DNA of 36,801 nt from Echinostoma caproni (lineage: Eukaryota > Platyhelminthes > Trematoda > Plagiorchiida > Echinostomatidae): NCBI GenBank assembly GCA_900618425.1, contig UZAN01044333.1:1-36801 (forward strand). The letters run 5' to 3'. Below the pieces are notes generated by a model. It saw only the letters and a program-made list of their open reading frames with translations. It was not told the DNA's origin and ran no database searches. The position numbers and the translations under genes were made by a program. Below are positions 22,904 through 34,869 of this stretch, piece by piece (within the stretch, counting starts at the first letter, position 1; each line of letters begins with the position of its first letter).

Positions 22904-25900
22904 CTGCCCTTCCCTCTTCTTTCTCTGTTTTCATGATTCCCTATTTTCAACCACGGATTAACATTTTTTTGTTTTCAAATCTTTACCAACCACCGCCTAC
23001 TACTTCCAAGCCGTCCAATCAACGCATATTCTTTCTGACATTATTTGTTGCACGTTTACTCACTAAATGTATATAACNAAGATGAATTTTTCGAAAACGA
23101 GCTTGTTCGCTACTCGTGTTGTTCTGTCAATGTCACGATGGTATTTTTCAGTAAACATATTTATGGTAAGATTTTTCGAGCCGGTATTGAAATCTGTTTT
23201 TGGCAAAAATCTTTCTAATGTCGTTCAACCAAATACAAATAACCAAATGATAATAGAAAAATATACACTTCATAAAACTCGTAAGCGGAAAATGTGTTAG
23301 GAATTCATAGTTTTGGTTTGATATGATACCAGGTTGAATATGGTGCCTCGGAAAAAATACTTCAGAAACACGCATACCAGAGCGGCGAGAATTTATGGAA
23401 AAATCTGTGGTTTCTTCCAGGTCAAGGAATTAATCAATAACTACACTTTCAGAATTGATCGTGCAATGAAAAATAAATGAACAAGCTAATTTATCAAACA
23501 ATCACAGAGTTCATGAAAGCATTAGGTGGACATCGTTGATTCAGTTTGAAACTTTCCTAGACAACATTCATCGAGTAGAATTTGAAATACTCTGTTATTA
23601 CCAAATCCATATGTTGAATAGCTCCTCATCCTAAAAGTAATAATTACAATTTAAAAAAAATAGTTTGGTATGAAAAACGTTTACATAGGCAATTTCAAAA
23701 GAAGCAAAAGAAGTAGATACAAAATGTTATATGGTGGTATGAATGAGAGTTTAAAGAACAGTAGTTTTCATGTTTGAAAGGAATTAATAATTCCTGTCAT
23801 CCAAAAATGATCACTTTAAACGGAACCTCTAAATGCATGTATGGTTTACATTTTCAGTAGAATTATTCATCTTTTCAAGGAAACAAATGTTAGAAAAGTA
23901 GTGAAAGTATAAACTGAGACAAACTCCACTGTTTATTCACAAAATTAACAAACTGCTGTGGCTCAGTGAGAGCGCTTGGAGGAGACAGAGTGCGAAACAC
24001 GATAAAGACATTGCACTTGGGCTGTTGCTGTTTCAAGATATCAACAACCTTCCATCTCGACACAAATGTTGAACCTTTGTGCATAAGCAAGTTTCGGTGA
24101 AATCATTAGTTTTGACCACACTAATAGTGATAAGCGATTCGATGAATTTTATGTGAATGTTTCCGCCATTTCAGCATACTAGAAACGAGTCATTTGTAAT
24201 GTGGCAATTCAACTGAAGGTGTTCCACACTGTTTCGCATCACTGATACACAATGAAACGGAGTTTTTCATTTATCAACCGACATTGTCTTGTTTAAGATG
24301 AATATAAACTCGTCTTAACAGTAGACGATTACAAGTGTGGGGAATCATTACTGACATAATGCATCAGTTGTTTGCTTGGTACACCCATTATGAGTGTCCA
24401 TCGATTCAGGCAAATTTCTGCAATGATAACGATATCTCGGATTGGTGAGATCAGTGCATTCCACATTGTACAAACAAGAGTAAAACAACCTGAACTAGGT
24501 GATCAATGATTATGAGCTGGAAGCATGGTACGGAACTCGGAACGAGTAGGTTTGCGTTAAATAAATGTTATTTAACCTGCCGTCTAACCCATAGAATTGA
24601 GTAGAGAAATACAATCAGTTGAACTGAAGAACAGCTTTCTGCTAAATTTATAGTATAACCTTTCTCAAACGAAGCATGCCGTAATTACATTAATGGCCGC
24701 ACAAAGTTTCCCTGTTCTATAACTGAGAATATTTGGTTTACTGTTTGGGTAGTAAGACACGTGAATGATTATTTTGCGGAGGGACCCTTTCCTCAAACCG
24801 GTCACCTTATGATAGTTTATAGAACAATCGCTTGTTTGGTTACATGGTATATTTCATTGCGATCTGAAGCCATATTTATATTTGAGAACAATACGTTGGA
24901 GCTTTCGTCTGCGGAAGGACAAACATACTGTTGTATCCTTATCGCATGTCTCTATGCCCTCAGCTGATATCACAGACATATGTGCAACGTGTGTTTCCTT
25001 GACTGAGATGAGTATGTAAACAAAATGGTGCTAAAGGATGTCCGATTGGTGTTCTATCAATATTGTGAGGTTGGCATATATAGGTTTGATGTGACAGGAA
25101 GCAAGGATATAATCTAATTTAAACAAGAGCGGTACTAAAGAATGATCACATCGCTGCTGCAAGAGAGCACACTGCGGTCTGTTTGGAGGCATCAGAAAGC
25201 AAAATAATAAGCTGGATATGCTAAAAGGTGCTGAGAGCTTCCATACTTTAGTCGCGATTTTCGCTAATATGAAACTGGTAATTGCTGACAATGGCAGTTC
25301 ATGTGTTTACGTCAGGAGGCGAACTACTCTGTAGACAAAACAGAAAATCGGAGATGATATGCTCAACCGGATGGAAAGACCATGAACATGGTAAAATGAT
25401 ATGAAAAGATCATTATATGATTGACCTCCTTGATTCGTCCTGTACTTTCATATATACTGCAAAGAAAATGTTGATTAAATTTATGGGTTATTCAAAGAGG
25501 CGAACCAGTTGAATCAGAATAAATTCGGCGAAATAGGAACCCGTGGTCACGAATGGAGTGGCTTTACTCAGATACATGTTCAATGCCAGGCTTCTAGCAT
25601 AAAGGATATGAGACATTTTCTGAGGAGCTGAAACGCATAATAATAGCAAATGATGTAAATCTTGGATTATTTCAGTGTCAGAAAGTTATACAGGCATTGG
25701 TGTCGACTAAGTAACTAAGTAAGTAATTTTCTCCAAAAGAATGGCAAATTTTTAAACAAGCAACAAATTCATGTAATCAATGAGCCCTAGGCGCATGAAT
25801 AACGACATGCAGATGGTATTCAAGACCCTGAGTATTGGTAAGCAAACTGGAACCAGAGGGATAGAAATTTCGGCAAGACAACAAATCACAACGGTTATAA

Positions 25901-27746
25901 ATGCCAGAGCTACCGTGGGATATTTATTCAGAGAGCAGAATTATTATTATGCAGTTGGGAATAGAACGTTATTCAGGAATCCGATAGGTCATCGACAGCA
26001 AAATGTCTTCTACAATGTGTCCTACTGGACAACCCAACCACCTAGAACAAATCTGACACATTTCGCTAATTAATACTGATGCAAGCTATTGAGTGGTAGG
26101 ATGAGTGCTAAGGTCCTGCCGGATTCGCTGGAACATGGTATGCTCCCTGCAGTTCTTTTTGATTTGATAAATTTGCAATTATTATTAGTTAGAAATCAGT
26201 AAAATTCCCCCTTTAACAACAATAGCTCATTTTCATCAACGAAATGAAATCATGACCATGGCAGCCATCTCATTTGACTCACGATTTACCATGTCTCTGC
26301 AAGATTGCTCAAGTCACTGAGAGAACTTGCCGGCCAAAATGTTTCATACTAATATGAGTGTCCTTCGATTTTGATGAGCATTTTTCTCAGCGAATATTGT
26401 TTATTATTGAAAAGTAGGAAATACCTAAGAACGTTCGTTGTATTAGGCGTCAAACAGTCACAAATGAGAAGTATATTTATAAAGCATTTTGGGCAGCCGA
26501 TTTGCATTCATCAAAATAACGAACACTGATGTGTCATCCCAAGGATATTGTTCACTCACAAAAGGTATTCTAGTCACCTTTTCGACAGCGTGCATTTTGA
26601 CCTCTGATTCATCATCAAACCCTTACTTGTGGCCGTAAACACTACATATCATGGGCGGAACAGGTTATGCAATGGTTGCATGAATGTTCACATGAACTGA
26701 TGGGAGAGCACTCAATAAGACCCTTTAAGCCATTCGTCGTACCCCACTCTAATAATCTTAGAATCACGTCGGGATTCAGTGATGCTTTCACGGGATGCTC
26801 TCATTAAAAGATTTTTTTCAACATTAAGCTAGTGGGCGTCGATTCTAATTTTAAGTGTTTATTCGCTTTCTCAGTTTCAACATTACCGTTTATTCTGAGA
26901 CTGTTACCCAGTTTATATGGGCTTTAAAAAGATAACATACATACATACCACTCCATATTAAATAACCTTCTAGTGACTGTGGAAGTGACGTGGCCCATAC
27001 GGGCTAAGCGCAAGTCACTTCAGTTATCTTAAAAACTCGTGAGAATGGGGTTGTCGTCCGATTTGAGAGCGACGCGCACATCAAAAACTCTCATGTGCAA
27101 ACAACGAGTTATTCATAAGATGACCATGTGCATAATGTACCTCAATTGGTGAGCAATCCGGCTGAAAAAACAAGCAATATGTGAAACCACAAACAGGGCA
27201 ACGTTGAATCAAATTGACAGATGATGCGAGGGTTCAAGGGCAATCGATTAACATCTTTGATTGAAACAGTTATCGGTTGCCTTAGAAGGTAACACATGAG
27301 ACGGATGAGTTGGGATTGCTTTTTCACAAGTTACGTCATACTCTTTTCATTGAAGAACGGTTTTTCCAAGCAGTGCCGAAAATAGAATCAGAGAATTGTT
27401 CAAATGATGACAGCTGTGGGATTCATAGGCTACATAATAGCACCTGAAATATATCATGTTGTCGTTAGATGACACGCTAGTGAACGATGCAGCATATGAA
27501 CAGAATCTTATGTAGGTGAAGTTATAGGATGAACGCGTTCTCACGTGCTACCTAAGATATAATAAATGAGTAACGTGCAATGGTTTATCGGTGAGTGGAT
27601 ATGCTGTGTTTTAGAAATGGTGATTGAAAAAGGGTCTCCTCGACTAGAACATGTTCATCAAGCGGAGTGTTTTGGAGCACGTGTGCGCAACGTACAGTTC
27701 ACACACGATTGTTTTCATATCAGGAATGTCAATTGAAATTGCTTGA
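22904..27746. other. Intergenic DNA with a single N at 23078, no supported gene
   Basis: No gene is supported. The start may still be 3' untranslated sequence of the Penelope-like remnant. The frame at 25780-26073 is open but matches nothing I know. A short (ACAT)n tract lies at 26935-26948. Confidence 0.5.
26935..26948. repeat. (ACAT)n microsatellite, possible retroelement tail
   Basis: Three and a half ACAT units follow TATGGGCTTTAAAAAGATA. Short tandem repeats directly after an A-rich 3' sequence are typical of CR1- and RTE-type LINE ends, but no coding remnant is recognisable upstream, so the element call is only a possibility. Confidence 0.35.
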
Positions 27747-29216
27747 TAAGTCAAGTCAAGTCAAGTCCAGTCAAAAATCGCTTTATTCATCCTAATGGAT
27801 GGATTCTCAGCTTCTTGCACTCCAGGAACATTTGTCGTCGCATACAGTCACAAATAAATTGAGAAAAAACAACATCGTCAGCTCAAGGGAATATGGAGTA
27901 AGAAAGTTTGAAAATCGTTTCCAAGTACTTTATGTTCATCGGGGATAAAGTTAAGCATGTACAATTAAGGAATACCGCATTTGCGAGAAATATTTTAACC
28001 GACCGGCGTAGAATTGCGTAATTTTTCGTTCCAAGAACGGCGAACTAAACTGGGGAGCAGTAGATAAAATGAGAAACAACATAAGAATATACAACTTGAG
28101 TGAGTAAATACAAGGGAACTTTTAAAGAACGCAAGCGGGTAATACAGAAACACAACCGTTGAGTCTATACAAAGTTAGAGGTTAGATGTGAAGTCCAGGT
28201 GAGATATTGGCAGATTGTGACACCGACGGATTGTAGAGAGCTTACTGCGGGAATAGGCTGGTTGTCAACATAGAGTGCAGAACCATTTCTGTCAAAACAA
28301 TGTAACTGCCCTCCTTTGGCTAGCGGAAAGGTGACATCGGTAATTTAGATACATTGATAGATAACTTGGAAGAGGAAGATCATACGTGTAAAGCAGATAA
28401 ACTGGTTTGATGATGTGAGAAGCGGAAATCACCTTTGAATTCGGAACCCATTGTGGCATCATCAGCATACGTAATAAGAAGATCATTTGGGTTAATGGGA
28501 AGGTCAGGAGTATAGAAAGAGCACAGAAAAGGGTGCAGAATTGCTCCCTGGAGCATTCCTGAGTTGACTGGTAGGGAGTCAGAGGTTTTCCAAGAAACTT
28601 TGTGAATTGTGTTCTACCAGAAAAATAATATTGGAGTAGAGAGAGGGTGTAATTGGACAATCCAGCACCTTGGAGTAGAGACAAAAGCCGGCTCCTGTGA
28701 AAATAGTTAAAAGCGTTACTACAGTCGAGGAAACACACACGAAATACCCTGCCGTGCATGTCTAGGGATCGCTAAACTGAGTTTACCGAATGAGCGAGAA
28801 CATCTAAGGTAGAAAGTTGTTCGCGATAAGCGAATTGGTTTTCATCCAGCTGCCCATTCCAGTTATCATTAATGGTGGCATATGCATACAGTGCTATTGT
28901 CATCCAAATCAACTGTGATGACTTCGGGAGTTAGATTCATTCTTGTTCTCAGAGAAGTCTATGAGCAATCTATCTTATCATCACTCGTTCGATGACGTAA
29001 TGCTCTGTGAGCCTCGACAACGAACTGGATATTCCTCAATCTACAAGGACACAAAGCCTGTGGGTTTTTAGGAATTAACACATCAACACTATTTGCCCAT
29101 TGACTGCTGCTAATTAAACTCCAATTTTTGATTTTACGTATTGCAAAGTTGGTGGAACTTATCTGTGATACAATCAATATTCTGATGTATACTTGGCGTA
29201 ATAAAATTGCAAACAA
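27747..29216 (-). mobile_element. Decayed CR1/Jockey-like LINE, reverse transcriptase remnant
   Basis: Read on the minus strand, pieces of a LINE reverse transcriptase appear in the right order across several frames: SQWANSVDVLIPK (29.1 kb), DENQFAYREQLSTLDVLAHS (28.8 kb), FLDCSNAF and LLSLLQGAGL (28.7 kb), then SGMLQGAIL and LLITYADDATM (28.5 kb). The catalytic Asp of FLDCSNAF and the YADD box are both present. There are stops and at least one frameshift between FLGK and SGMLQG. Sequence after YADD is too short for a full thumb region, so an internal deletion is likely. A C-terminal NFIPDEHKVLGNDFQTFLLH (about 27.95 kb) resembles the end of CR1-type proteins. The 3' end has AATAAAG (27781-27787) and a short CTTGA tandem tail. 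The 5' end is truncated or unrecognisable. Confidence 0.75.
27748..27774 (-). repeat. Short tandem-repeat tail of the LINE
   Basis: TCAAG occurs three times in tandem, then TCCAG and TCAA. On the minus strand this gives a CTTGA-type tail just after AATAAAG. Short tandem tails in place of poly(A) are usual for CR1-like elements, and this one fixes the 3' boundary and orientation of the remnant. Confidence 0.75.
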
Positions 29217-32200
29217 GAATCAAAAATGATTAATGAACTAATCGATTAAGTCAACCAACCTACGTCCAGAAGTGGGTAGTCCCCTCAATAAAAGAAAAAT
29301 CCCTGTATTTCGAAATTTACCAAAGTAGATTGTGTTTCTCTCTCATGTATGGATATCAAAATCAGTTTTGGGTTTCAAACTAGTACATTACCCGCGTCAA
29401 CCAAATACAAATGCTCACTCCAGCTGTTATTATGGATATCCGTCTAAACGTTTCAGCTAAACCCGCTCCACATTCACCCATATTTTCCTAAACATTATTT
29501 AATACGTTTTGACCATGCACCTTGAATACACCGAGCTAATGATTGGGTGCGACACAACATAAGTAATGGAGTTCCTCCGCGTTTCTTCAACCCGTCAAAC
29601 CAGACGGTTGTGGTCAATCTGTTGTCTTTTTCAAATCGATTGATTATATATCGATTATCGACCCCCATGAGACAGTGGGAGACTCATGCCCTCTGCCGAC
29701 ATAATCATTGAAGTAACGACATTGGTGTGGGGTAAATTTGTATATGTCAAAAGCAAAGATACTGATAATCAGTTTAGATGAGTCATCCGTAATAAAAAGC
29801 ACTCATGGGTAACAAACTTTCTAGAGCATAGCTTTGTTAGAAACAGTCATTCTGGAATAACAGAACACAGACTACCTGAATAGTGTCAAGTCACTCCAAT
29901 ACTGGGACATCTGAATCAATTTCATGGAGCTTGCGACGTCTCGGGAGGAAATGGTCAGTTTCAGGAGACTGACTTGAAAACCTCTGCAAACCACAGAACT
30001 TGATAATAGGTAAGTTTGAGAGAAATGATAAAATGACCACGAAAAGTATTTTACAGGTGATTGAGCATCCTAAGCAATGTGCCAGTCGATGGCAAAGCAA
30101 TAAATTGCACAAAATATATTGCTTATATTTCATCTTCTCCATTAGGATGTTGCCGTTCTGAGACCTGCCGAGTTTCAGCCGGTTTCCACGTAATGGACAC
30201 TAAGCAATCAGAAATGTAATACCATTTTGATTTTGCGACTGCTGTGTGCAGAACACTCGTTCAGCATTAAAATGACAGGGTACACGTTATTCAGCCCAGT
30301 CGTATCACACACGTTGTCGAGGTCGAGTGGAGATCAATTCAGTGAATAATCATTAGCTTTAACGCGTATCACAAAAAAATTTGGTGTATAAGCATTGAAC
30401 GTCGAACAAATTTCGCCACAGAACCAANCCTCAAAAATGGACATGATTGAACTGTGAAATTCAAGTGGAAAACGAGGATAGTGAATTGACAAGCGTTTAT
30501 CAGAATCCTATTACCACAACCTCGGCCGAGAACATGTCGAGAGAGCGAGAGAGAGAGCATATACTAATGGAAACAATGATCAATACAGAAGACGCATATA
30601 GTACACCAGTACGGAGGAAAGTCGACAAATTTAGGGACCGTTAAGAATATGATGCTGTTGTGAGTTACAGGCAAGTTATTTCCTAAACTTTCAATTCATA
30701 ATTACAAAAGAGTGACAGGCTGACCGGAAAACAGATATGATTTTGTGCAAAAGGTTAAGAAAGATATCCATTGAAATTACCTAAGGAATACAGATAATTT
30801 AGGATTCGAATTATATGAATCTAACATATGAATCTAATCACCAGACTATCGGATATCATGTGGTACGTGTGAGAGAAAACTCGTTGGAACAACATCCTTC
30901 TTAGTCGATTTGGTTAACACTTTTAACATACACAAATCAAAGGCTTTGACAATACCAATCACATGATAACTTGTTCATGTCTGTATTCCGTCTACATTCT
31001 TTGAGTCTTTCAAAATCACGAATATTGCACAAACAAAAACAAAACTTCAAATGTGAACGTGTTACTCCACACGAATACCTGCTCAATTTACTCACTTGAC
31101 GAGAGCGTTTTCAGTGCAACTTTCAGTAGATCAAAAGAAGACCCCCATTAATAAGTTTCCTCTTTTGAACAACCTGAATGAATTGTACTTTGAATTGGAT
31201 GCAAACCATTGCCAACACTTAATGACTACTGAAACCTGAATGCATGTGGAACGTGTGTGTAGGCTGAAATGTGCATGCAAACGTTGGAACTCTGCTACAC
31301 GTTGTTTCCTGGTACTTTCAGGCAGAAAGGGCGTTTACTACCAATTTATAAGTCGCCACTGTATTCCGCGTGGGTAGAGAGCTTACTTGGTACGTGACGC
31401 GATCCGATCCGATCCCGGGACATGAATAAACATGCTGGAAATATGGTTTATTTCTCAAGTCGCGATTTAAAGAGTTGTAAATAAGAACGCTTCTAATAAC
31501 TCCTGGGCAACTCCATAATTTGAAGTCCCTGATAAAATTACCTGAGCATTCACGGGAAAACTAGGATGGTAGCTCTTATTGGATACATTTACAAAACATA
31601 ACTGCATGTGCTTTGTTCTGATTGTCATTTGTGTCGAACTGGCAGAAATATGGTCACCGATGATCCTGTCGGTCCCGACCCCATGTTGGCCGTTTGTTGA
31701 CATTTTATATTGTGCAAATGAATGTTTGGCAGATTTGAATAATACATGAACCAATAAACCAAACATGGTGATAGACAAAAATCAGTGTTCATTTTCCTTG
31801 TCATAATTCTTACTAGTGTTCGCAACAATCAGAAAGCGTCACTGACATCCGAGTAGAACCGGGAACAGAAAATATAGACATACTTCGAATGAATTCACCT
31901 TTGTCCGTTTGGTAAACCATGGTGGCGTCTATGAATCAATGTGGCACATTTATCGGTACAGCTGAGCAATGAAATCTCTGAAATTCAGGAGAAATTGAGG
32001 TCAATACCGGTCACTTCGTCGCACGTTGAGGCAATTGATTGGTCGTTGCGATAACCCAAAATGTCATGCTAAACTGCCGTTTCCTCATAGAGCTTCTTTG
32101 CTCAGGATAATAATTCCATGCAAATATGTTGCGAGGGGTTTGTTATTTGTCCTCGATATTATTGTCGTTCACCGGCCCTTGGACTTTAATTCCATCAGAA

Positions 32201-32770
32201 TGGTTGAAAAATCATTGACGAAAAGGAGTTTATATACAGATCAGGGTATATGTGTTTGTTTGCGCAATTGTGTACATTTATTTTCCTGGATAAACGTGGT
32301 GATTTGTAAATAGTCTTTCATCAACGAAAACAGCTCGCATTCACGTCGGAATCTTCCTAGAGGAAAGATGAAACCCTTTCTACTTTTTGACTTTGTCTTA
32401 CACCAGGGTGAGCAATTTTCCGCTATCGGAACAACGAAATTAGATAGTCTAGTGCAATTCAAATCAGTAGACTGAGCGGCAAAGATTACGAGGAGCAAAG
32501 ACATCAGCTAAATAATGAATAATGCACGCCACAATTGGTAAATTGGCTCGACTGAACAAACAGTCGAACTCACATTCCAGTTTTAGGGCATAAACAACCA
32601 ACAACTCATCATACTTCGGTTTGCCGGTTTCGTGGATGGCTGTGGGACTAAAACCTCAGCACAATCTTCCAGTTAGGTCCAATGAGCGGCTATCCGTATT
32701 GCTTATCGATACGACTTCTTGAGAACCTGTGATAAACTATCCTTGCCAAGGTTCAGCACCCGGATGGCCG
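29217..32770. other. Intergenic DNA with a single N at 30428, no supported gene
   Basis: I see no gene or element that I can name. A GA-rich microsatellite (GAGAGCGAGAGAGAGAG) lies at about 30540-30556 and a short GATCC triplication at about 31398-31413. Any further 5' part of the LINE would lie at the left end of this stretch but could not be recognised. Confidence 0.5.
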
Positions 32771-32774
32771 TGAA

Positions 32775-32780
32775 TATAAG
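32775..32780 (+). promoter_or_regulatory. Possible TATA box of a candidate small secreted-protein gene
   Basis: TATAAG followed by a G run lies 125 bases before a signal-peptide-like first exon (32900). Between them is a good donor-like GTGAGTAAA at about 32831, so a non-coding first exon is possible. TATA-like strings are common in AT-rich DNA, so this is weak. Confidence 0.2.
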
Positions 32781-32899
32781 GGGGGATAAACACCAACTCC
32801 ACAAGCATCGACTGTGTTCCGTGACTGATGTGTGAGTAAATACCGGTATTTAATCATTGCCTTCTTGGAAGAAAGGAGTTCAACGAATAAAATAAGCGG

Positions 32900-32987
32900 A
32901 TGTCTTTGTTGATCGAATTTCTTACCACCCTAGGTTGCATATTTTCCATTATCTTATTTTCTGAAACCTCCGTTACAATACTCAATG
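32900..32987 (+). CDS. Candidate first coding exon with signal peptide, otherwise unknown
   Basis: From ATG at 32900 the frame reads MSLLIEFLTTLGCIFSIILF and then SETSVTILN, a plausible signal peptide, and runs into AATG|GTGAGG, a good splice donor, in phase 1. Read-through without splicing ends after about 51 residues, so the exon is too short to stand out by length alone. A TATA-like site lies upstream. I could not find a convincing downstream exon in a matching phase, and the gene may be a short multi-exon secreted protein or a chance frame. Confidence 0.25.
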
Positions 32988-33891
32988 GTGAGGTGTGTTA
33001 TCATGCCAAGGGTTTCATTGTTCACGTTGCTGGTGTTCGTCGATCATTTCGATGATCTGATATCAAGTGATGTACAAATAGTGTTCATCGAGTGGGTATG
33101 CAAATATCAATCTGTTTTGTTTTTCGAGCTCGCCAACGTAATTGTGTGTAGCGGAAGCGCTGAATTTCCTCCATCGAAAACGTGTACTGTCTAATCTCAT
33201 GTGTCATTTCATCCTTTCGAAGCAAATAACTAATACGGAATATCTTCAATGACATTTGTTGAAACTATTCCCTAAGTTCTATAATAGCCAAATGTCAGGA
33301 ATGAAGACAAGTGCAGCTTGCGATACCCACAATCACACGATCAACTTAACTCTCATCTGTATTTCATCTTCAGTTGAATTAGCAACGATAAAATGCAAAT
33401 GAAAACAGCGCAGGTGAATGTTTGAAAATGTTCCATACACAAACTACGCAAAATAGCGTAGCCCAAACCCCGCAGTCCACAACGTACTCCATAATGCGTC
33501 GAAGAACACCGAGAGACTCGTAGACACTTCGTATGACATACCCTTATATTCATGGCCATTAGGTCCAGAAACCGTGTCGACCGCGTAAGTTTTAGATGAA
33601 AATATCGTTCCCATAAAATTATTTTTACCTATACATGAATCGATTGAATATAGAAAAACTCTTTACTCTTCAGAAACAAAATGATATCATTCATAGGATA
33701 AACGTTGTTTAGGATAAATTTTGAGGAAAGGAATGAATACTTTTTAAGTAATGTTAATGATGAAGCTATATGTCATGAATATCAAAAACTATCTAGCACT
33801 AACTATTATTTGCTACCATTACTTTTCTTACATTTCGTTCAAGCCACCAGGATTTCTTGATTTATCAAACTGACTGAGCCAGTCACCCGGA
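32988..33891. other. No supported gene; upstream of the degenerate mucin paralogue
   Basis: Open frames at 32985-33194 (+) and 33353-33559 (-) have no known motif. The last 50 bases before 33892 align loosely with the promoter region of the intact gene at 6640-6690, with the TATA box lost. Confidence 0.45.
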
Positions 33892-34410
33892 ATGATCAAT
33901 TCACTCACTCAATAGGTTCTAATTCTGATCGTCTGCATTTGCAAATACATCAGTAAGAGTTCGTGTCCGGACTTCAATAAACCTTGTTGTGTCCAGTGAG
34001 TCAAACCTCGACGTGAACCAATACCTACAATGCTACGACGGAGGAGCAAACTCACACTGTGAACGCAGCAGCAACAGGCTGGCAAGCACTCGTACAGTCG
34101 ATCGACAAGTAGAGTGTCAACGTTTAGCTGAAAGCGGAATCGGTGACTTGTGGATACGGAGTGCGAAGGAAGTACATAAATTATAAATCAAGCAATATAT
34201 TTAGACGGACGGGAAATATATCTCTGTCATGGCGCCAGTTAATGCACGGTCGAGGTCGTGGTTTGTATTGGATCTATTATATACCTTATCGAAAGCAGGC
34301 TGTGGTATGCACATTTGTGTAAACGTTCACCAGTTCATGATACCAGCTTATGAACGATGGTTGCATTATTAGTTACGGCTTCAGGCTCTGCAATTTCAGG
34401 CTCTAATAAA
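33892..34410 (+). pseudogene. Degenerate paralogue of the mucin-like gene lacking the mucin exon
   Basis: It aligns in order with the gene at 6691. Exon 1' is 33892-33952 (61 versus 58 nt) and encodes VLILIVCICKY opposite FLILIICICGL. Intron 1' is 45 nt in both, with GTAAG and a CCAG acceptor. Exon 2' is 33998-34142 (145 versus 146 nt), ending GAAAGCGGAATCG opposite GAAGCCGGAATCG; the donor GTGAGT has become GTGACT. Exon 3 with the mucin array is absent: only 86 nt separate exon 2' from exon 4'. Exon 4' is 34229-34308, 80 nt as in the intact gene, encoding CIGSIIYLIESRLW opposite FIGAIPYLIQSSLW, but its acceptor AG is lost. Exons 1', 2' and 4' hold in-frame stops (TAG at codon 8; TGA, TAG and TAG; TAA), and the stop after LW is lost. 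AATAAA at 34405 matches the poly(A) signal position. This is a dead copy by every measure, on the same strand 27 kb away. Confidence 0.85.
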
Positions 34411-34626
34411 TAAATGCAATTGCCCTTATTGCTTACACGTTCACAATTTCACCATCTCAGCATTGGTTGAAATATCTGATGACAAACTGCATCAAGAAGA
34501 TAATGTATACTGCTTGTTTCACCTTTATGTTTGTCCTTTTATCTTTTACAAATGAATCCAGTTGGGCAGGTAATACTTGTTTAAAATAACAATTTAGGCG
34601 ACAGCAACAATTTTGATATATGTACT

Positions 34627-34765
34627 CAAATTTATTCACGTTCCGTTTCAATCACTTTTGTCTTTGACAACAAAAAGTAAAACAAATAGCGTCAGTCAAC
34701 GCACACTATCCGGCTTAGTGTGTGTCCAATCAATGTTATGCCCTATGCAAATCAGCCTGTGATAT
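34627..34765 (+). pseudogene. Second partial copy: intron 3 end and last exon of the mucin-like gene
   Basis: ATTCACGTTCCGTTTCAATC at about 34631 aligns with the 3' part of intron 3 of the intact gene (ATTCACGTTTCATTCCATTC). It is followed by an 80-nt copy of the last exon at 34686-34765 that shares GTCAGTCAACGC and CAGCCTGTG. In the phase used by the intact gene this exon is free of stops until its end and reads SVSQRTLSGLVCV and then QISL-stop, one residue earlier than in the intact gene. The acceptor region reads GTAAAACAA rather than CCAACAG, so splicing is doubtful. No exon 1-3 copy was found upstream of it. The 3' flank shows weak similarity to about 34870. Confidence 0.65.
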
Positions 34766-34869
34766 GCATATATATGTGCATATGTTTGCAATCGTCCATT
34801 CATTCACGAAGCCACTTTCTGATTTTTAGTTGCGTTCTCATCTGTGCTCAATCTATGAGGTTTACTGGT

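Noticed and set aside
25780..26073. 97-codon plus-strand frame
   Set aside because: Composition is plausible but there is no known motif, signal peptide, promoter or splice site in support.
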